A stretch of 64,000 nt of DNA, taken from positions 1-64,000 of the forward strand of contig PAAG01000031.1 in NCBI GenBank assembly GCA_002698785.1. Direction: 5' to 3'. Made by a program: the position numbers and the translations under genes. This document shows, one piece after another, positions 23,597 to 32,895 of the stretch (positions are counted from its first letter, which is position 1; each line of letters begins with the position of its first letter). The stretch comes from Verrucomicrobiales bacterium. Its GTDB lineage: Bacteria > Verrucomicrobiota > Verrucomicrobiia > Verrucomicrobiales > DEV007. The notes under the pieces were generated by a model, which worked only from the letters and a program-made list of their open reading frames with translations, had not been told where the DNA came from and made no database searches.

Positions 23597-24600
23597 GCCA
23601 GTCGCTGTATCCCGAGAACCGGTGCCTCAGTACTTTGCGCGAGACACGCGGGGAGCCCTGGAGTCGGGGTGCGATTACAAATCTCTGGGACGGTAGGAAG
23701 GTCGCGCCTATCCTTGAGTTTGACCTCCCTGCATTTCATCGATTCCGGGGCGATCACTCGGATCGAATCTCGATTTCTGGTGTGCAGGAAAAGGTATCTG
23801 TCAGGATCGAGAGAGGGAGGCTCGTGCTTACGGAATCGGACGGGCAATACATTCTTAAGCCCATTCCGTCCTTGCCTTCTCTTGAGTTACGGGAGGATGT
23901 TCCGGCGAATGAACACGTCTCGATGCAGATTGCGGGTCAGGTGTTTGGTATCGATGTCCCTCCATGTGGGATTGTCTTTTTTCCGGATGGTGCGCCTGCC
24001 TACATCGTGAAGCGCTTCGACAGGGATCCGAAAACGGGAGTGAAACGGAGCCAGGAAGATTTCTGCCAGCTTTCCAACCGGACTCGCGATACTCACGGAA
24101 AGAACTACAAATACGACGGCAGTTACGAGGAGATCGGGCAGATACTGAAGCGATATTGCGGCGCCTATACCATCGAGATTGAGAAGCTGTTTCGCCTAAT
24201 CGTTTTCAACTACGCGATCGGAAACGGGGACGCGCATTTTAAGAATTTCTCGCTCGTTCCCACACCCATGGGCGACTTCGTGTTGAGCCCTGCCTACGAC
24301 CTTCTTTCCACGAATCTGCATCTTCCAACCGAGAGTTCGACCGCCCTCGACTTCTTCGCGGATGATTTCGAAACTGATGCGTATCGAGAGAATGGCTTTT
24401 ACTCGGGCGCGGATTTCCTTGAGTTGGCGAAACGGTTCGGGATGAAGCTGGATCGGGCCGAGAAAATTTTGCGGTCGGTGGAGGAGTTTCCTGAGAAGGC
24501 GGAGGCTCTTGTCAGGGTATCGCTACTGTCGGACGTCGGTCGCGAGAGGTATTTGAAGATCGTGCAGGATCGGGCGCGGGCTGTTTTGTTGGGGGTGTAG
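23593..24600 (+). CDS. hipT: HipT-type serine/threonine kinase toxin
   Basis: 335 residues, the size reported for E. coli HipT rather than for full HipA. The glycine-rich loop reads DRISISGVQEK, with the Ser-Ile-Ser pair (S60, S62) that is autophosphorylated in HipT. Other kinase features are YILKP (K89), IVKRFDR, the catalytic loop NGDAHFKN (D213) and the metal-binding AYDLL (D236), all intact. The known HipT phosphorylates tryptophanyl-tRNA synthetase; whether this one does is inferred only. A strong ribosome-binding site (GAGGAGGG) lies inside the end of hipS. Confidence 0.9.
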   Translation: MSQSLYPENRCLSTLRETRGEPWSRGAITNLWDGRKVAPILEFDLPAFHRFRGDHSDRISISGVQEKVSVRIERGRLVLTESDGQYILKPIPSLPSLELREDVPANEHVSMQIAGQVFGIDVPPCGIVFFPDGAPAYIVKRFDRDPKTGVKRSQEDFCQLSNRTRDTHGKNYKYDGSYEEIGQILKRYCGAYTIEIEKLFRLIVFNYAIGNGDAHFKNFSLVPTPMGDFVLSPAYDLLSTNLHLPTESSTALDFFADDFETDAYRENGFYSGADFLELAKRFGMKLDRAEKILRSVEEFPEKAEALVRVSLLSDVGRERYLKIVQDRARAVLLGV

Positions 24601-24668
24601 GTGAGGGGACGGGGGATGAAATTAGATGTGTGCGGAACCGGATAAGAATCGCTGGAAGATTTTTTATC

Positions 24669-25061
24669 TTAGGAACTACGGAGCAGGGTTCTCATGGATG
24701 GGGAAATGCGGAACATTTCGTCGGGATTATCGGCATCGAGTCGGGCCCAGTAATAGACTGTTGAAATGTGCAGATCGAGATTGGAGGCAATTGTTTCCAG
24801 GAGGGAATGCCAGCGAGGATCTGATTCGCGCGTTTCAAGTTCTTCGAATGACTGAAGAATCGTTTCCATCAGGGTGAATCGTTCGTCGTCGCCCAATTCT
24901 CCGCATAGGTAGGCGGCGACGAATTCGTCAATTCGGTCAGGATCTGCTACCTCGTACTCCCAATCCTGCATGTTCGAGTGGTTTGGCAGATCAAACCGTT
25001 TCGCCAGTGACGCCATTGCTTCGGCTGTTGGGTAGCGAGCGGGTGGCTCTGGAAAATTCAT
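24669..25061 (-). CDS. Hypothetical cytosolic protein
   Basis: 130 residues, acidic, predicted helical, without signal peptide or membrane segment. It contains FVAAYLCGELGDDERFTLME and HISTVYYWARLDADN. I do not recognise the family. It converges on hipT with a gap of 68 bp. Confidence 0.55.
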   Translation of the reverse strand: MNFPEPPARYPTAEAMASLAKRFDLPNHSNMQDWEYEVADPDRIDEFVAAYLCGELGDDERFTLMETILQSFEELETRESDPRWHSLLETIASNLDLHISTVYYWARLDADNPDEMFRISPSMRTLLRSS

Positions 25062-25108
25062 TCTGAGAAATCACTGGCGGTAAAAGAAGGTGGGTTTTAG
25101 AAATCTTC

Positions 25109-25459
25109 TTACTGGCCTGGTTTGGTAAGGGCGTCGCACAGATCGCGTAGTCCCAGTGAAGATAGTCGTTTCAATATCTTTGGATCTGTTCCACAATATC
25201 GGATTGCCTTGACGCAGGAGTCTCTCATGGCTGCGACCATTGAATCGAGTTCCTCTTCTGTTTCAGGCTGTTTGAATACATGACAGTATTTCTCTGAATT
25301 GCACAGGGCATCATTCATGCGAATGCATCTTGGCGAGATTGATGGAGGAAATTCGCAGATGATACACTGGTCTTTTGCCACATAGAAGGGACCGGGCACG
25401 GCCTTCTCTTCACGTTCAAAAAGGGGAGGGACCATTGGGTGGTGAAATTCTTCGGGCAT
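25109..25459 (-). CDS. Ferredoxin-like small cysteine protein
   Basis: 116 residues with seven cysteines (32, 35, 45, 53, 59, 82, 89). The order YVAKDQCIICEFPPSISP, then HVFKQPETEEELDSM, then CVKAIRYCGTDPKIL resembles single-domain ferredoxin-like proteins annotated in several phyla (CxxC-x-P-x-x-APE, KQPxTxEE, IRYGGxDPxVLxRL). The cysteines do not form a classical CxxCxxCxxxCP motif, so cluster type is uncertain. No redox partner is encoded nearby. Confidence 0.55.
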   Translation of the reverse strand: MPEEFHHPMVPPLFEREEKAVPGPFYVAKDQCIICEFPPSISPRCIRMNDALCNSEKYCHVFKQPETEEELDSMVAAMRDSCVKAIRYCGTDPKILKRLSSLGLRDLCDALTKPGQ

Positions 25460-25515
25460 AGTGGTTTATTTCCCGATTCTAACCAAATGCGACTCGGTTT
25501 TTCGCTCTTTCCCGG

Positions 25516-25824
25516 TCAGTCACCTCGCAAAATCGATACTACTGACATGACATCTGGATCGCGGATGGGCTTTCCAGTTATCCCCAAAGGGATAGGAATG
25601 GAACTACATCCGCTTATCACATTTCCCTTCCAAACGAAGAAATGGCCCCCGGAAGTGTATCTGGGGTGGAGTTCCAAGTGGTAGCGAGAGTCGGCGAAAC
25701 TACAAAGTTCAATACAGGTGTTTCGGGCTAAAAGCCAAGAAGCGAAAAGCCCAATCGCAAAGAGTATTACGGTAGCGGGGATCAAGGCAACTGGTCTGAA
25801 GTAAACGTTCATTTCATTCGACAC
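25516..25824 (-). CDS. Small membrane-anchored protein
   Basis: 102 residues from a GTG at 25824 (an ATG at 25812 is also possible). It has one N-terminal membrane segment (VALIPATVILFAIGLFASWL) followed by an extracytoplasmic domain of about 65 residues with three cysteines. Family not recognised. The 207 bp between it and the next gene (25825-26031) hold only short frames on both strands with no supporting features. Confidence 0.45.
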   Translation of the reverse strand: MSNEMNVYFRPVALIPATVILFAIGLFASWLLARNTCIELCSFADSRYHLELHPRYTSGGHFFVWKGNVISGCSSIPIPLGITGKPIRDPDVMSVVSILRGD

Positions 25825-26031
25825 GCTATTATAGGCAATCGGCGGGAGGAAGGCGAGTATTGAATGTGAGAGCGTAGTTGCTAAAAAGATTGTATGAAAG
25901 AGATCCCCCTTATAATGGGGGAGGCGATCGACGACTTGCTGGCCGCCTGGGTATGGGAGACAGAGGTTATTTCCGAACTTGGTGTGGCCGCAGGGAGATT
26001 GCGTTTCTTGAGGGAAAACGAAGCAGGTTTC

Positions 26032-26493
26032 TCATTGCTCCCCAAGGTATTTATCTCTGAATGCTCGCATTCTCTCAATTTCTGCTTCTCGGGAAGCTAG
26101 GAAATCAGTGGGCGGGTTGTGCAAAATCGAAAAATTCTCTATCGCTGTTTCTCCGATTGAGACTGCCTCTCTGAATCGGTTTTGTGTGGCGAGAATTTCA
26201 GCGAGTTGGAATTGTAATGTCGCGAGGCTCTCTTCCGGGTTTCGGCCTGATGCATCGTGCAAATTGATCGCTTGTCTTACGGCGTCTTCTGCGAGTTCGT
26301 TTTGCCCGTTTCGATGGTGGATGTAGCCCAGTCTCGACCATGCTTGAGAGGTTTTTTGCGTTCCATATCGCTGCGATGCCTTGATTATTTCATGCTGGAT
26401 ACTTGTGGCTGCTTCCCAATCACCCTTCTCCTCCAGTTCGGAACGTCGATTGGTTAGGCTGCAAAACTGCCTCCAGGCTTCGTCTTTGTTCAT
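26032..26493 (-). CDS. TPR-like helical protein
   Basis: 153 residues, all helical, with at least two tetratricopeptide-like units (SQAWSRLGYIHHRNGQNELA-EDAVRQAINL and ATLQFQLAEILATQNRFREA-VSIGETAIENF). It has no signal peptide. Probably a protein-interaction scaffold. It lies upstream of, and divergent from, the large TPR-CHAT gene. Confidence 0.6.
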   Translation of the reverse strand: MNKDEAWRQFCSLTNRRSELEEKGDWEAATSIQHEIIKASQRYGTQKTSQAWSRLGYIHHRNGQNELAEDAVRQAINLHDASGRNPEESLATLQFQLAEILATQNRFREAVSIGETAIENFSILHNPPTDFLASREAEIERMRAFRDKYLGEQ

Positions 26494-26744
26494 CCTTCAA
26501 TTTTGATGTGTATTTGTGTCGAATGCTTTGCAATTCTTCCAAGTCTCCTGAATCACAGCCAGTCGGTTCGGCCGGAGGGGTAGGAGTGTCTCAGAAATGT
26601 GAGGCATCCCATATTCGATCACGATAAACATTGCTGGAGTCAGCGTAGTGAGGGAATTCGATCAATGCGATGCAAAGGTTTCCAAAAAAAATCTCACATA
26701 ACCCTCACTTGCAGTTCGTCGGATGTGTTGAAAACCTTCTTTTT

Positions 26745-29729
26745 ATGCGTATCCCTGCCTTTCCGCTTGGAGTTGTCGTGGCTTGTTTTGTTGCCACGGC
26801 GTGGAATTTACATGCCCAGGTCACTCATGCCGATGTGCAGCCTTTGTGGGACGAACTGTCAGCGTTCTGGAGCGAAAACGATCTCGCTGGGGCGGAGGCC
26901 GCGGCGGACAAGCTGGTGAAGGCGCTGGAGCCGGTGGAGACGGACTTCACGATGGGCATCCAGGCGAATTCGGCGCTGCACAATCGAGCGTCTCTTCGCT
27001 ATAACATTGGCGACTACGCTGGCGCGGAGGAGGATCTGAAGCGCAGTGTGGAACAGGCGAAAGCCATTCAGCCACCGGCCGGGATTCCGGCGGCGGCAGC
27101 TCCTCAGATGATGGGGATGGTGGAGGACCGCGTGCGGATCAGCCTGCGGGGTTTGATGAATTTCTACCTCGCGGCCGGTGATCTGGAGCGCGCGACGGAG
27201 GCTTTTGAATCAGCGATCCAACTGGTGCCGCATTGGAAAAATGCTGATCAGAACAACCCGACGATGGCGTATTCAGTGTTGGCGGCGGAGGTGTCGTCGA
27301 TGGAGGGCACGTTCTACCGTGCGACGGGGGACTATGCCAAGGCGGCGGATGCATTTCTCGATCGGATAGAGGATCTGGAATCAGCGTGGAACCTGGTGCT
27401 GAAATCGATGGGCGGTCAGGAAAATGATTTCACGGATCAGATGAAGATGAATTATCTCCGGGGCCGGGCCAATCTGTTGATGGAGCTGGCAGAGGTGACG
27501 TCTTTGTTAGAGAAACACGAGGATGCGGTGGCGTTCGTGAAGCAGGCGCAGGAAGCGGCAGCGGGGATGTTTCCTTTGTACAAAAAGTGGGCGGAAAACG
27601 CGCCGAAGACCAACCCGATGCTGAAGCCGGAGACGATTCAGAAAACGCTGGAGGGTGTGGAGACCAATATGAATTACCTGGCATTCGAACGTTCGGCGCT
27701 AGTGCTGCGCGCGGCGGGTCAGGAAAAGGCGGCGCTCGATCTGATGCTGGAGGGCATCAAGAGGCGCGGAGAAGATTTCGAGCAGCAGCGCATGCTGACT
27801 TTGGAATACAACGTGATCCGGCCCGAGGAGAGTTTCCGCATGATCGGCGATCTGCAGGCGATCCTCGAGCAGTATGATGAGGCGGCGGCTTCCTATGCGA
27901 AGTCGCTTGATTTGATCGCAGCCCAGTATCCCGAGGGGCACCCTGCGATCCTCGATGTGAAGGAGAGCCAGGTGCTTCTTTTGCAGAAAAAGGGCGACGC
28001 TGCTGCTGCGGAAGCTCTCGCGAAGGAGGTGCTCGAGGGGCGCATGAAGAACCTGGAAGACGTGCTCACTTTTGCCGACGAGTCGCAGCGTCTTTCGTAT
28101 CGTTCGTCGATCGATCCGTGGAGTCTGTTCGCGAGTCTGGGGCAATCGGAGTTGCTGTATGAGACGGTTTTGAAAACGAAGGGGATCGTGCTGGAGTCGA
28201 TCCTCGAAGAAAAGGGGATCGCCAAAGACGCATCCGATCCAGCGGTGGCCGAAGCACTGGCGCAGCTCGAAGAGGCGCGGCGGAAGCTGATGGAGCTACT
28301 CCTGAGCGGTGCGGATGACAGCGAGACGGTCGCTTTGAAGGCGGAGATCGAAGGGCTGGAAGAGAAGCTCAAGAGCGCGGACCCGGACATGGGCAAAGCG
28401 CGGGAGTCGCTGGACGCTACGGTCGACGAGGTGGCGAATGCAATCCCTGCCGATGCGGTGCTGATCGAGTTCATCCGGTATCGTGCTTACTCGGCGCCGG
28501 GGCGTTTTGTTCCTCGCTATGGAGCGGTTGTTTTGAAGGCGAAAGGAAAGCCGGTTTTTGTGCCGCTCGCTGAGGCGGTGAAAGTCGAGGCGGGAATGGA
28601 GACGTATGCGAAGGCCGTGCGGTCGAACGCGCCGGATGAAGATATGAAGAAATTTCTCCAGGCGCTCGGTGCAGCGGTCTGGGATCCGTTGGCGAAAGAG
28701 CTGCCAGCCCCGGGCAAGCGAATCATCTTGTCTCCGGACGGGGCGTTGAACTTCCTGTCGTTCGCGACGCTGTTTGCGGATGGGGAAAAGTTTGTCGGCG
28801 AGACTTGGCCGCTTTCCTATGTTTCGTCAGGTCGTGACCTGCTGCGGAAAAACGATTCGACTCGCAAGGACAGCATGCAGATCATCGCGAATCCGGATTT
28901 CCAGACTCCGGCGACAGAAGATGTAGCCGGCGCACGAAATATCGCAGGCGATGCTGCGGTTACGATGAGGGGTATGCTAGGGCGGATTGGCCTTTCGCCT
29001 CTGCCCGGAACGAAGGCAGAGGAAGCGGCGCTTCGCGAGCTGATCTCCAAAGAGTGGAAGTGGGATATCGAAAGTCACCTGGAGAAGGAAGCGACCGAGG
29101 AATCGGTGAATGCGGTGGATTCTCCCGGTGTGCTGCATCTCGCGACGCACGGGTTTTATCTTCCCCGCACGGGACGGAGCGATCCGATGAAGCGTGTGGC
29201 TAGCTACTGGGAAAGCAGTCGTGGCGGGAGTCAGCAGGGACAGCCGCTGGAGGCATTCAGCGATGTTGTGCTCGATAATCCTATGCACCGGTCTGGTATT
29301 GCGCTCGCGGGGGCAGAGGCAACGCTGAAGCAGTGGGGCGCCGGTCGCATTCTTGATACGTCGAAGGACGGTGTGCTGACGGCTGAAGAAATGGCCTTGT
29401 TAGACCTCGACGGCACATGGCTCGTTGTTCTTTCTGCCTGTGAAACCGGGCTGGGTGAAATCCGCGCCGGTGAAGGTGTTCTCGGTATGCGTCGTGGATT
29501 GATTGAAGCGGGGGCACAGAACCTGTTGCTTACCCTCTGGCCGGTGGCAGACAAAGAGACCGCCATGTTCATGGTCGACCTGTATCGCAATCTCGATGGT
29601 GGGAAGAAAGATCCTGTGCAGGTGTCACCCGCGGTGCAGGCTGCATATTTGAAGAAGTTCCGCGAGGAGAAAGGAATCACGCAGGCGGTGAAGCTAGCCG
29701 GGCCGTTTATCCTGAGCTATCAGCCGTGA
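26745..29729 (+). CDS. Exported TPR-CHAT protease
   Basis: 994 residues from the ATG that opens a signal peptide (RIPAFPLGVVVACFVATAWNLHA); a frame start at 26670 adds only a polar leader. The first 520 residues or so are TPR-like helical repeats, followed by a charged helical region and a C-terminal CHAT domain. Catalytic residues of this caspase-like family are present: His802 in VLHLATHGFY and Cys899 in LSACETGLGE, followed by GVLGMRRGLIEAGA and LLTLWPVADKETA. CHAT proteases are cysteine proteases, often with conflict or signalling roles (for example Craspase). Export to the periplasm is unusual for immune versions and argues for envelope proteolysis. Confidence 0.85.
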   Translation: MRIPAFPLGVVVACFVATAWNLHAQVTHADVQPLWDELSAFWSENDLAGAEAAADKLVKALEPVETDFTMGIQANSALHNRASLRYNIGDYAGAEEDLKRSVEQAKAIQPPAGIPAAAAPQMMGMVEDRVRISLRGLMNFYLAAGDLERATEAFESAIQLVPHWKNADQNNPTMAYSVLAAEVSSMEGTFYRATGDYAKAADAFLDRIEDLESAWNLVLKSMGGQENDFTDQMKMNYLRGRANLLMELAEVTSLLEKHEDAVAFVKQAQEAAAGMFPLYKKWAENAPKTNPMLKPETIQKTLEGVETNMNYLAFERSALVLRAAGQEKAALDLMLEGIKRRGEDFEQQRMLTLEYNVIRPEESFRMIGDLQAILEQYDEAAASYAKSLDLIAAQYPEGHPAILDVKESQVLLLQKKGDAAAAEALAKEVLEGRMKNLEDVLTFADESQRLSYRSSIDPWSLFASLGQSELLYETVLKTKGIVLESILEEKGIAKDASDPAVAEALAQLEEARRKLMELLLSGADDSETVALKAEIEGLEEKLKSADPDMGKARESLDATVDEVANAIPADAVLIEFIRYRAYSAPGRFVPRYGAVVLKAKGKPVFVPLAEAVKVEAGMETYAKAVRSNAPDEDMKKFLQALGAAVWDPLAKELPAPGKRIILSPDGALNFLSFATLFADGEKFVGETWPLSYVSSGRDLLRKNDSTRKDSMQIIANPDFQTPATEDVAGARNIAGDAAVTMRGMLGRIGLSPLPGTKAEEAALRELISKEWKWDIESHLEKEATEESVNAVDSPGVLHLATHGFYLPRTGRSDPMKRVASYWESSRGGSQQGQPLEAFSDVVLDNPMHRSGIALAGAEATLKQWGAGRILDTSKDGVLTAEEMALLDLDGTWLVVLSACETGLGEIRAGEGVLGMRRGLIEAGAQNLLLTLWPVADKETAMFMVDLYRNLDGGKKDPVQVSPAVQAAYLKKFREEKGITQAVKLAGPFILSYQP

Positions 29730-29737
29730 GGTAGGAG

Positions 29738-31141
29738 CTATTTCCCGCGGTCGAGGACCACGCGGAATCCAAGGAAGTCTTTGCGGTCGTGGCTTTTGAT
29801 CCAGCGACGACCGGCAGAGAGGATGTGGTTTCCGTTCTGGGTATTCCACGATCCGCCACGGGTGGATTTTTCGTCGATCATGTCGACATTCCAATGGGTC
29901 TCGGACCATTCCCAGACATTCCCTCCGAGGTCTTCGATACCCCAGTGAGTGAGGGGGAATGACCCTGTGGGCGCGGCTTTCAGGTATGCGTCAGGTAGGA
30001 AGGGTGCGTTGATCCTCTCTTCGTCTTCCGGTCCTCGATAGTTTCCGAGAACGGTGGCAGGTGGCCAGTCGACTCCCCAGGGATACACATCACGAAGTGC
30101 GTTGTGTTTGAATTTTGGCGGTAGCCTGGGGGGCTCAAGCGTGCCGATGCCAATAGCGCAACTCCACTCATGATCAGTGGGGAGGCGATAGCGATCGTTG
30201 GGACCAATGAGGCCGGCTTCACGTTCTTTCAGTGTCAGCCATTCGCAGTAGGCCTTTGCCTCGTGCCAGTCGATGAAGGTGACGGGGTGTGCGTCGGTGC
30301 TTTCGTAACCGGGGTTTTTCCAGGTGTCGTCTACATTCAATTCGTCCGCGAATGGACGATAATCCTGAACGCGGGTTTCATTTACGCAGACCAACAGAGA
30401 CGAAACTTGATTGTTGCCCTCAAAGATCGGTACGGAAACAAAGTTCATTTCCAGGCTGTTCGTGAAAACAACCGGAAAGTCTTTGGCGAAAATGTGGTAT
30501 TTCCGAAAGAATTCCAAGGCGGCCTCAGCTGGTGAGCGTTGCTGAGCGGGGGGGAGAAATGTTTCCGCTGCTGGAGGAAGCTGTTCGGTGATGGGTTCTC
30601 TCTCGTTGGTGGGTTTGGAAATCCCAAGCCATGCGGCCACGGCGGCGGCGGCAGCAAGTGCTCCAACTCCGGTAGCGATCAGGGATTTTCGGGCGAGGCC
30701 GCGACCTGCCGGTGGTTTTGCCTTTGTTTCGCTCAGCAATTTTGCTGCCTCGGCGTTGGTCGGGTCAATCTTGAGTGCTTTGCGCGCCAGCTCTCCAGCG
30801 CGTCGATGAGAGGACTTCGAGCGCGTTTTTCTCCAGTGGGCGAGATGGGCATTCCCACAATCAATCAGAACATCTGCCTGGTAGGGAGCGAGAGACACGG
30901 CCTGTTCGAGTTCAGAGATCGCGTCGATGTGATTGTCGAAGCGGTGAAAGTTGCGGCCTTTCTGGAGATGTTCGTTGAATCTTTTGCAAACACGTTTCCA
31001 GTCCTCTTCACTGAGTCCGGCATTCTGGGCGATTCTGGCGAGATCCTCTTCTGAGAGGGAGCTATTGGAATCCGATAGTTGGATTTCGAGGGCTTTTCTT
31101 AGAAACTTTGCCAAGTCCCCGTCTATAGGATCCGAATCCAT
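29738..31141 (-). CDS. Membrane-anchored TPR protein with FGE/SUMF-type domain
   Basis: 467 residues: a cytosolic helical N-terminus with TPR units (HIDAISELEQAVSLAPYQAD; GELARKALKIDPTNAEAAKL), one membrane helix (about residues 150-170, ATGVGALAAAAAVAAWLGIS) and an outer domain of the formylglycine-generating-enzyme fold (VTFIDWHEAKAYCEWLT; YRLPTDHEWSCAIG; LGGNVWEWSE; STRGGSWNTQNG; LGFRVV). The segment after RGGSW lacks the cysteine pair that binds copper in true FGE, so it is probably a binding or non-sulfatase member of the family. It ends 8 bp from the convergent TPR-CHAT gene, and its start faces the TPR/thioredoxin-like gene. Confidence 0.8.
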   Translation of the reverse strand: MDSDPIDGDLAKFLRKALEIQLSDSNSSLSEEDLARIAQNAGLSEEDWKRVCKRFNEHLQKGRNFHRFDNHIDAISELEQAVSLAPYQADVLIDCGNAHLAHWRKTRSKSSHRRAGELARKALKIDPTNAEAAKLLSETKAKPPAGRGLARKSLIATGVGALAAAAAVAAWLGISKPTNEREPITEQLPPAAETFLPPAQQRSPAEAALEFFRKYHIFAKDFPVVFTNSLEMNFVSVPIFEGNNQVSSLLVCVNETRVQDYRPFADELNVDDTWKNPGYESTDAHPVTFIDWHEAKAYCEWLTLKEREAGLIGPNDRYRLPTDHEWSCAIGIGTLEPPRLPPKFKHNALRDVYPWGVDWPPATVLGNYRGPEDEERINAPFLPDAYLKAAPTGSFPLTHWGIEDLGGNVWEWSETHWNVDMIDEKSTRGGSWNTQNGNHILSAGRRWIKSHDRKDFLGFRVVLDRGK

Positions 31142-31241
31142 ATATAGACACTGTGCCGGGATTCGAGGAGAAGAGCAAGCCTATTACCTGATGGAGATCT
31201 GCTGGCGTATCGGGCGGGCTCTGGTATTCTTTCATAGATTT

Positions 31242-32795
31242 ATGCGCGGCTTTTCGACGATTCTGCTTTCCGCTGTTCTTGTGCTTTCTTTTTCTCAAGG
31301 AGAGGAAAAGCCCAAGTATCGCTGCCTCGCTCCGTTCGTCTGGCAGCTGGAGGCGAATCCGACTCCGTCGAATTTGTTCGAGGCTTTTTTGTCAGGCCCC
31401 TTCGAACGGGTGGAGGGAGAATGGACGGCAGATGAGTTGATCGACGAGGGGTGGCTCATTCTGGTAAATGGCGACCTCGAGGATGCCCGTGCCTATTTTC
31501 GCGAAGCGTGGGTGCGGTATGAGTCGGGAAAGGCACTGGTTAGCCTGGCCTTTTCTTACTACGACGATCCGGGGTTTCGCTCTGTGTTTGCCAAAGAGTC
31601 TCTGAAACACATGCCTCCGCAGAGTCCGGGTCCTGCGATTGTGAAAGTGCTGCTGGAGTCGGAGGATGTCGATGCAGACCTGAATGCGTTCGTGGCGCAG
31701 AATCCGGGGCATGAGTTCCTGACGTCCTTTCTCGTGAAGCGGCAGATCGAGGAGGCAGAGTCGATCCCGGGTGCTTTTCGTGAGCCGCTGGAATCCTTTC
31801 TGAAAGAAATACCAGGTCTCGGCTCCTTGCCGATTCAATTGGCGGCAAAAACGGGCGTGTGGAATGGGGATGTTCCTGGGGACGCCCGCTCAGGAACCAT
31901 GCGCACTGCTTTCCTGGAAAGTATCGAAGAGGGGAAATTGACGACAGCTTGCGAGATCGCGACGAGATTGCTGGCAGCATTTCCCGAGGCTGGAAGTGAC
32001 CAAGCTACGGTCGAAGGGATGATTGCCCTTTCCCAGGGGCTGGATCGTTCCCTTTCGGCTGAGAAATGGATGATAGTTTCTGCGGCCGTTTCTCCAGAAA
32101 GTGGTGCCGATAAGGAAGGTGTGACCGGGGGGCTTGCCGACAAAGTGGCGGAAATTGTAGCTCTTTATGAGGAGGGAGAGGTAAAAAATGCACTTTTTCA
32201 AATCGACCGATCTTTGGCCGAAGCGATCAAGGGATCGGATCGAGAAGGGGAATGGCTGGAGGCGATTGGTCCGATTCTGGGCGAGGCCGGAAGAAAGGTT
32301 GAGGACTGGATCGGCGAGGTGGCGCCGGTGTTGATTCCAGAACCTGTGTTCTCCGACCTTGGGTCGGTGTCAGGACTAACCCTTACAGATAGCAATGGCG
32401 AAACGGTGGGGCATGATACTCCGGTGCTGTTCCTGTTTTACACGGGCGTGGGGTGCCCCGCGTGCCAGGTCGAATTGCAGGCATTTCGGGCCTTGGCGGA
32501 CAAATTCGAGAAAGAGGGGATTCAACTGGTGGCCGTGAGTCCGCAGGATGGAGAAGAAACTAACAAGGCTCTCGCGGAATCAGACATGAGCTTTCCGTTT
32601 TCTTTCGTTGGCGATCCTGACCTGAAAGTTTTCGAGACACTCAACATGGTCGATGAGTATGAAAATTATCCACTTCATGGTGCCGTGTTAGTTGGAAAAG
32701 GGGGAGACGTGTTCTGGTCGATTCGGGGATATGCTCCGGTGACGGATGCTGAAAAGGTGCTCCAGGCGGTAAAATCGGTGCTGAGAATTCGGTAG
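31242..32795 (+). CDS. Secreted helical-repeat protein with thioredoxin-like (AhpC/TSA) domain
   Basis: 517 residues from the ATG preceding a signal peptide (RGFSTILLSAVLVLSFSQG). About 370 residues of TPR-like helices (WLILVNGDLEDARAYFREAW) are followed by a thioredoxin-fold domain with VLFLFYTGVGCPACQVELQA, then VAVSPQDGEE and GAVLVGKGGDVFW. The CPAC pair fits a periplasmic TlpA/peroxiredoxin-like oxidoreductase. The longer frame from 30951 overlaps the divergent FGE-like gene and was rejected. Role unknown; it may be functionally tied to the neighbouring TPR proteins. Confidence 0.75.
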   Translation: MRGFSTILLSAVLVLSFSQGEEKPKYRCLAPFVWQLEANPTPSNLFEAFLSGPFERVEGEWTADELIDEGWLILVNGDLEDARAYFREAWVRYESGKALVSLAFSYYDDPGFRSVFAKESLKHMPPQSPGPAIVKVLLESEDVDADLNAFVAQNPGHEFLTSFLVKRQIEEAESIPGAFREPLESFLKEIPGLGSLPIQLAAKTGVWNGDVPGDARSGTMRTAFLESIEEGKLTTACEIATRLLAAFPEAGSDQATVEGMIALSQGLDRSLSAEKWMIVSAAVSPESGADKEGVTGGLADKVAEIVALYEEGEVKNALFQIDRSLAEAIKGSDREGEWLEAIGPILGEAGRKVEDWIGEVAPVLIPEPVFSDLGSVSGLTLTDSNGETVGHDTPVLFLFYTGVGCPACQVELQAFRALADKFEKEGIQLVAVSPQDGEETNKALAESDMSFPFSFVGDPDLKVFETLNMVDEYENYPLHGAVLVGKGGDVFWSIRGYAPVTDAEKVLQAVKSVLRIR

Positions 32796-32803
32796 GAAAA
32801 GGA

Positions 32804-32833
32804 TTGACGTTCTTTTGCTATTTCCGCTAAATC
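32804..32833 (+). promoter_or_regulatory. Putative sigma-70-type promoter of the DUF1800 operon
   Basis: TTGACG (32804-32809) and TAAATC (32828-32833) are separated by 18 bp, starting 8 bp after the stop of the upstream gene. The position supports the start of the DUF1800 gene at 32896 rather than 32815. Confidence 0.4.
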
Positions 32834-32895
32834 AGCGTGTTATCCCCGAATTGGGTGGGATGGCCTTGCCGTATTTTCATTTTTCTCCCCGTAAA

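Noticed and set aside
23267-24600. A single hipA gene split by a frameshift
   Set aside because: The HipS and HipT frames overlap by the usual ATGA, hipT has its own strong ribosome-binding site and family-typical length, so this is the natural HipBST arrangement rather than a broken hipA.
26670-26745. Longer start for the TPR-CHAT gene
   Set aside because: The extra 25 residues are polar and would bury the clear signal peptide starting at 26745.
29738-31141. True formylglycine-generating enzyme
   Set aside because: The fold signature is present, but the cysteine pair after RGGSW that binds copper is missing and no sulfatase gene is adjacent.
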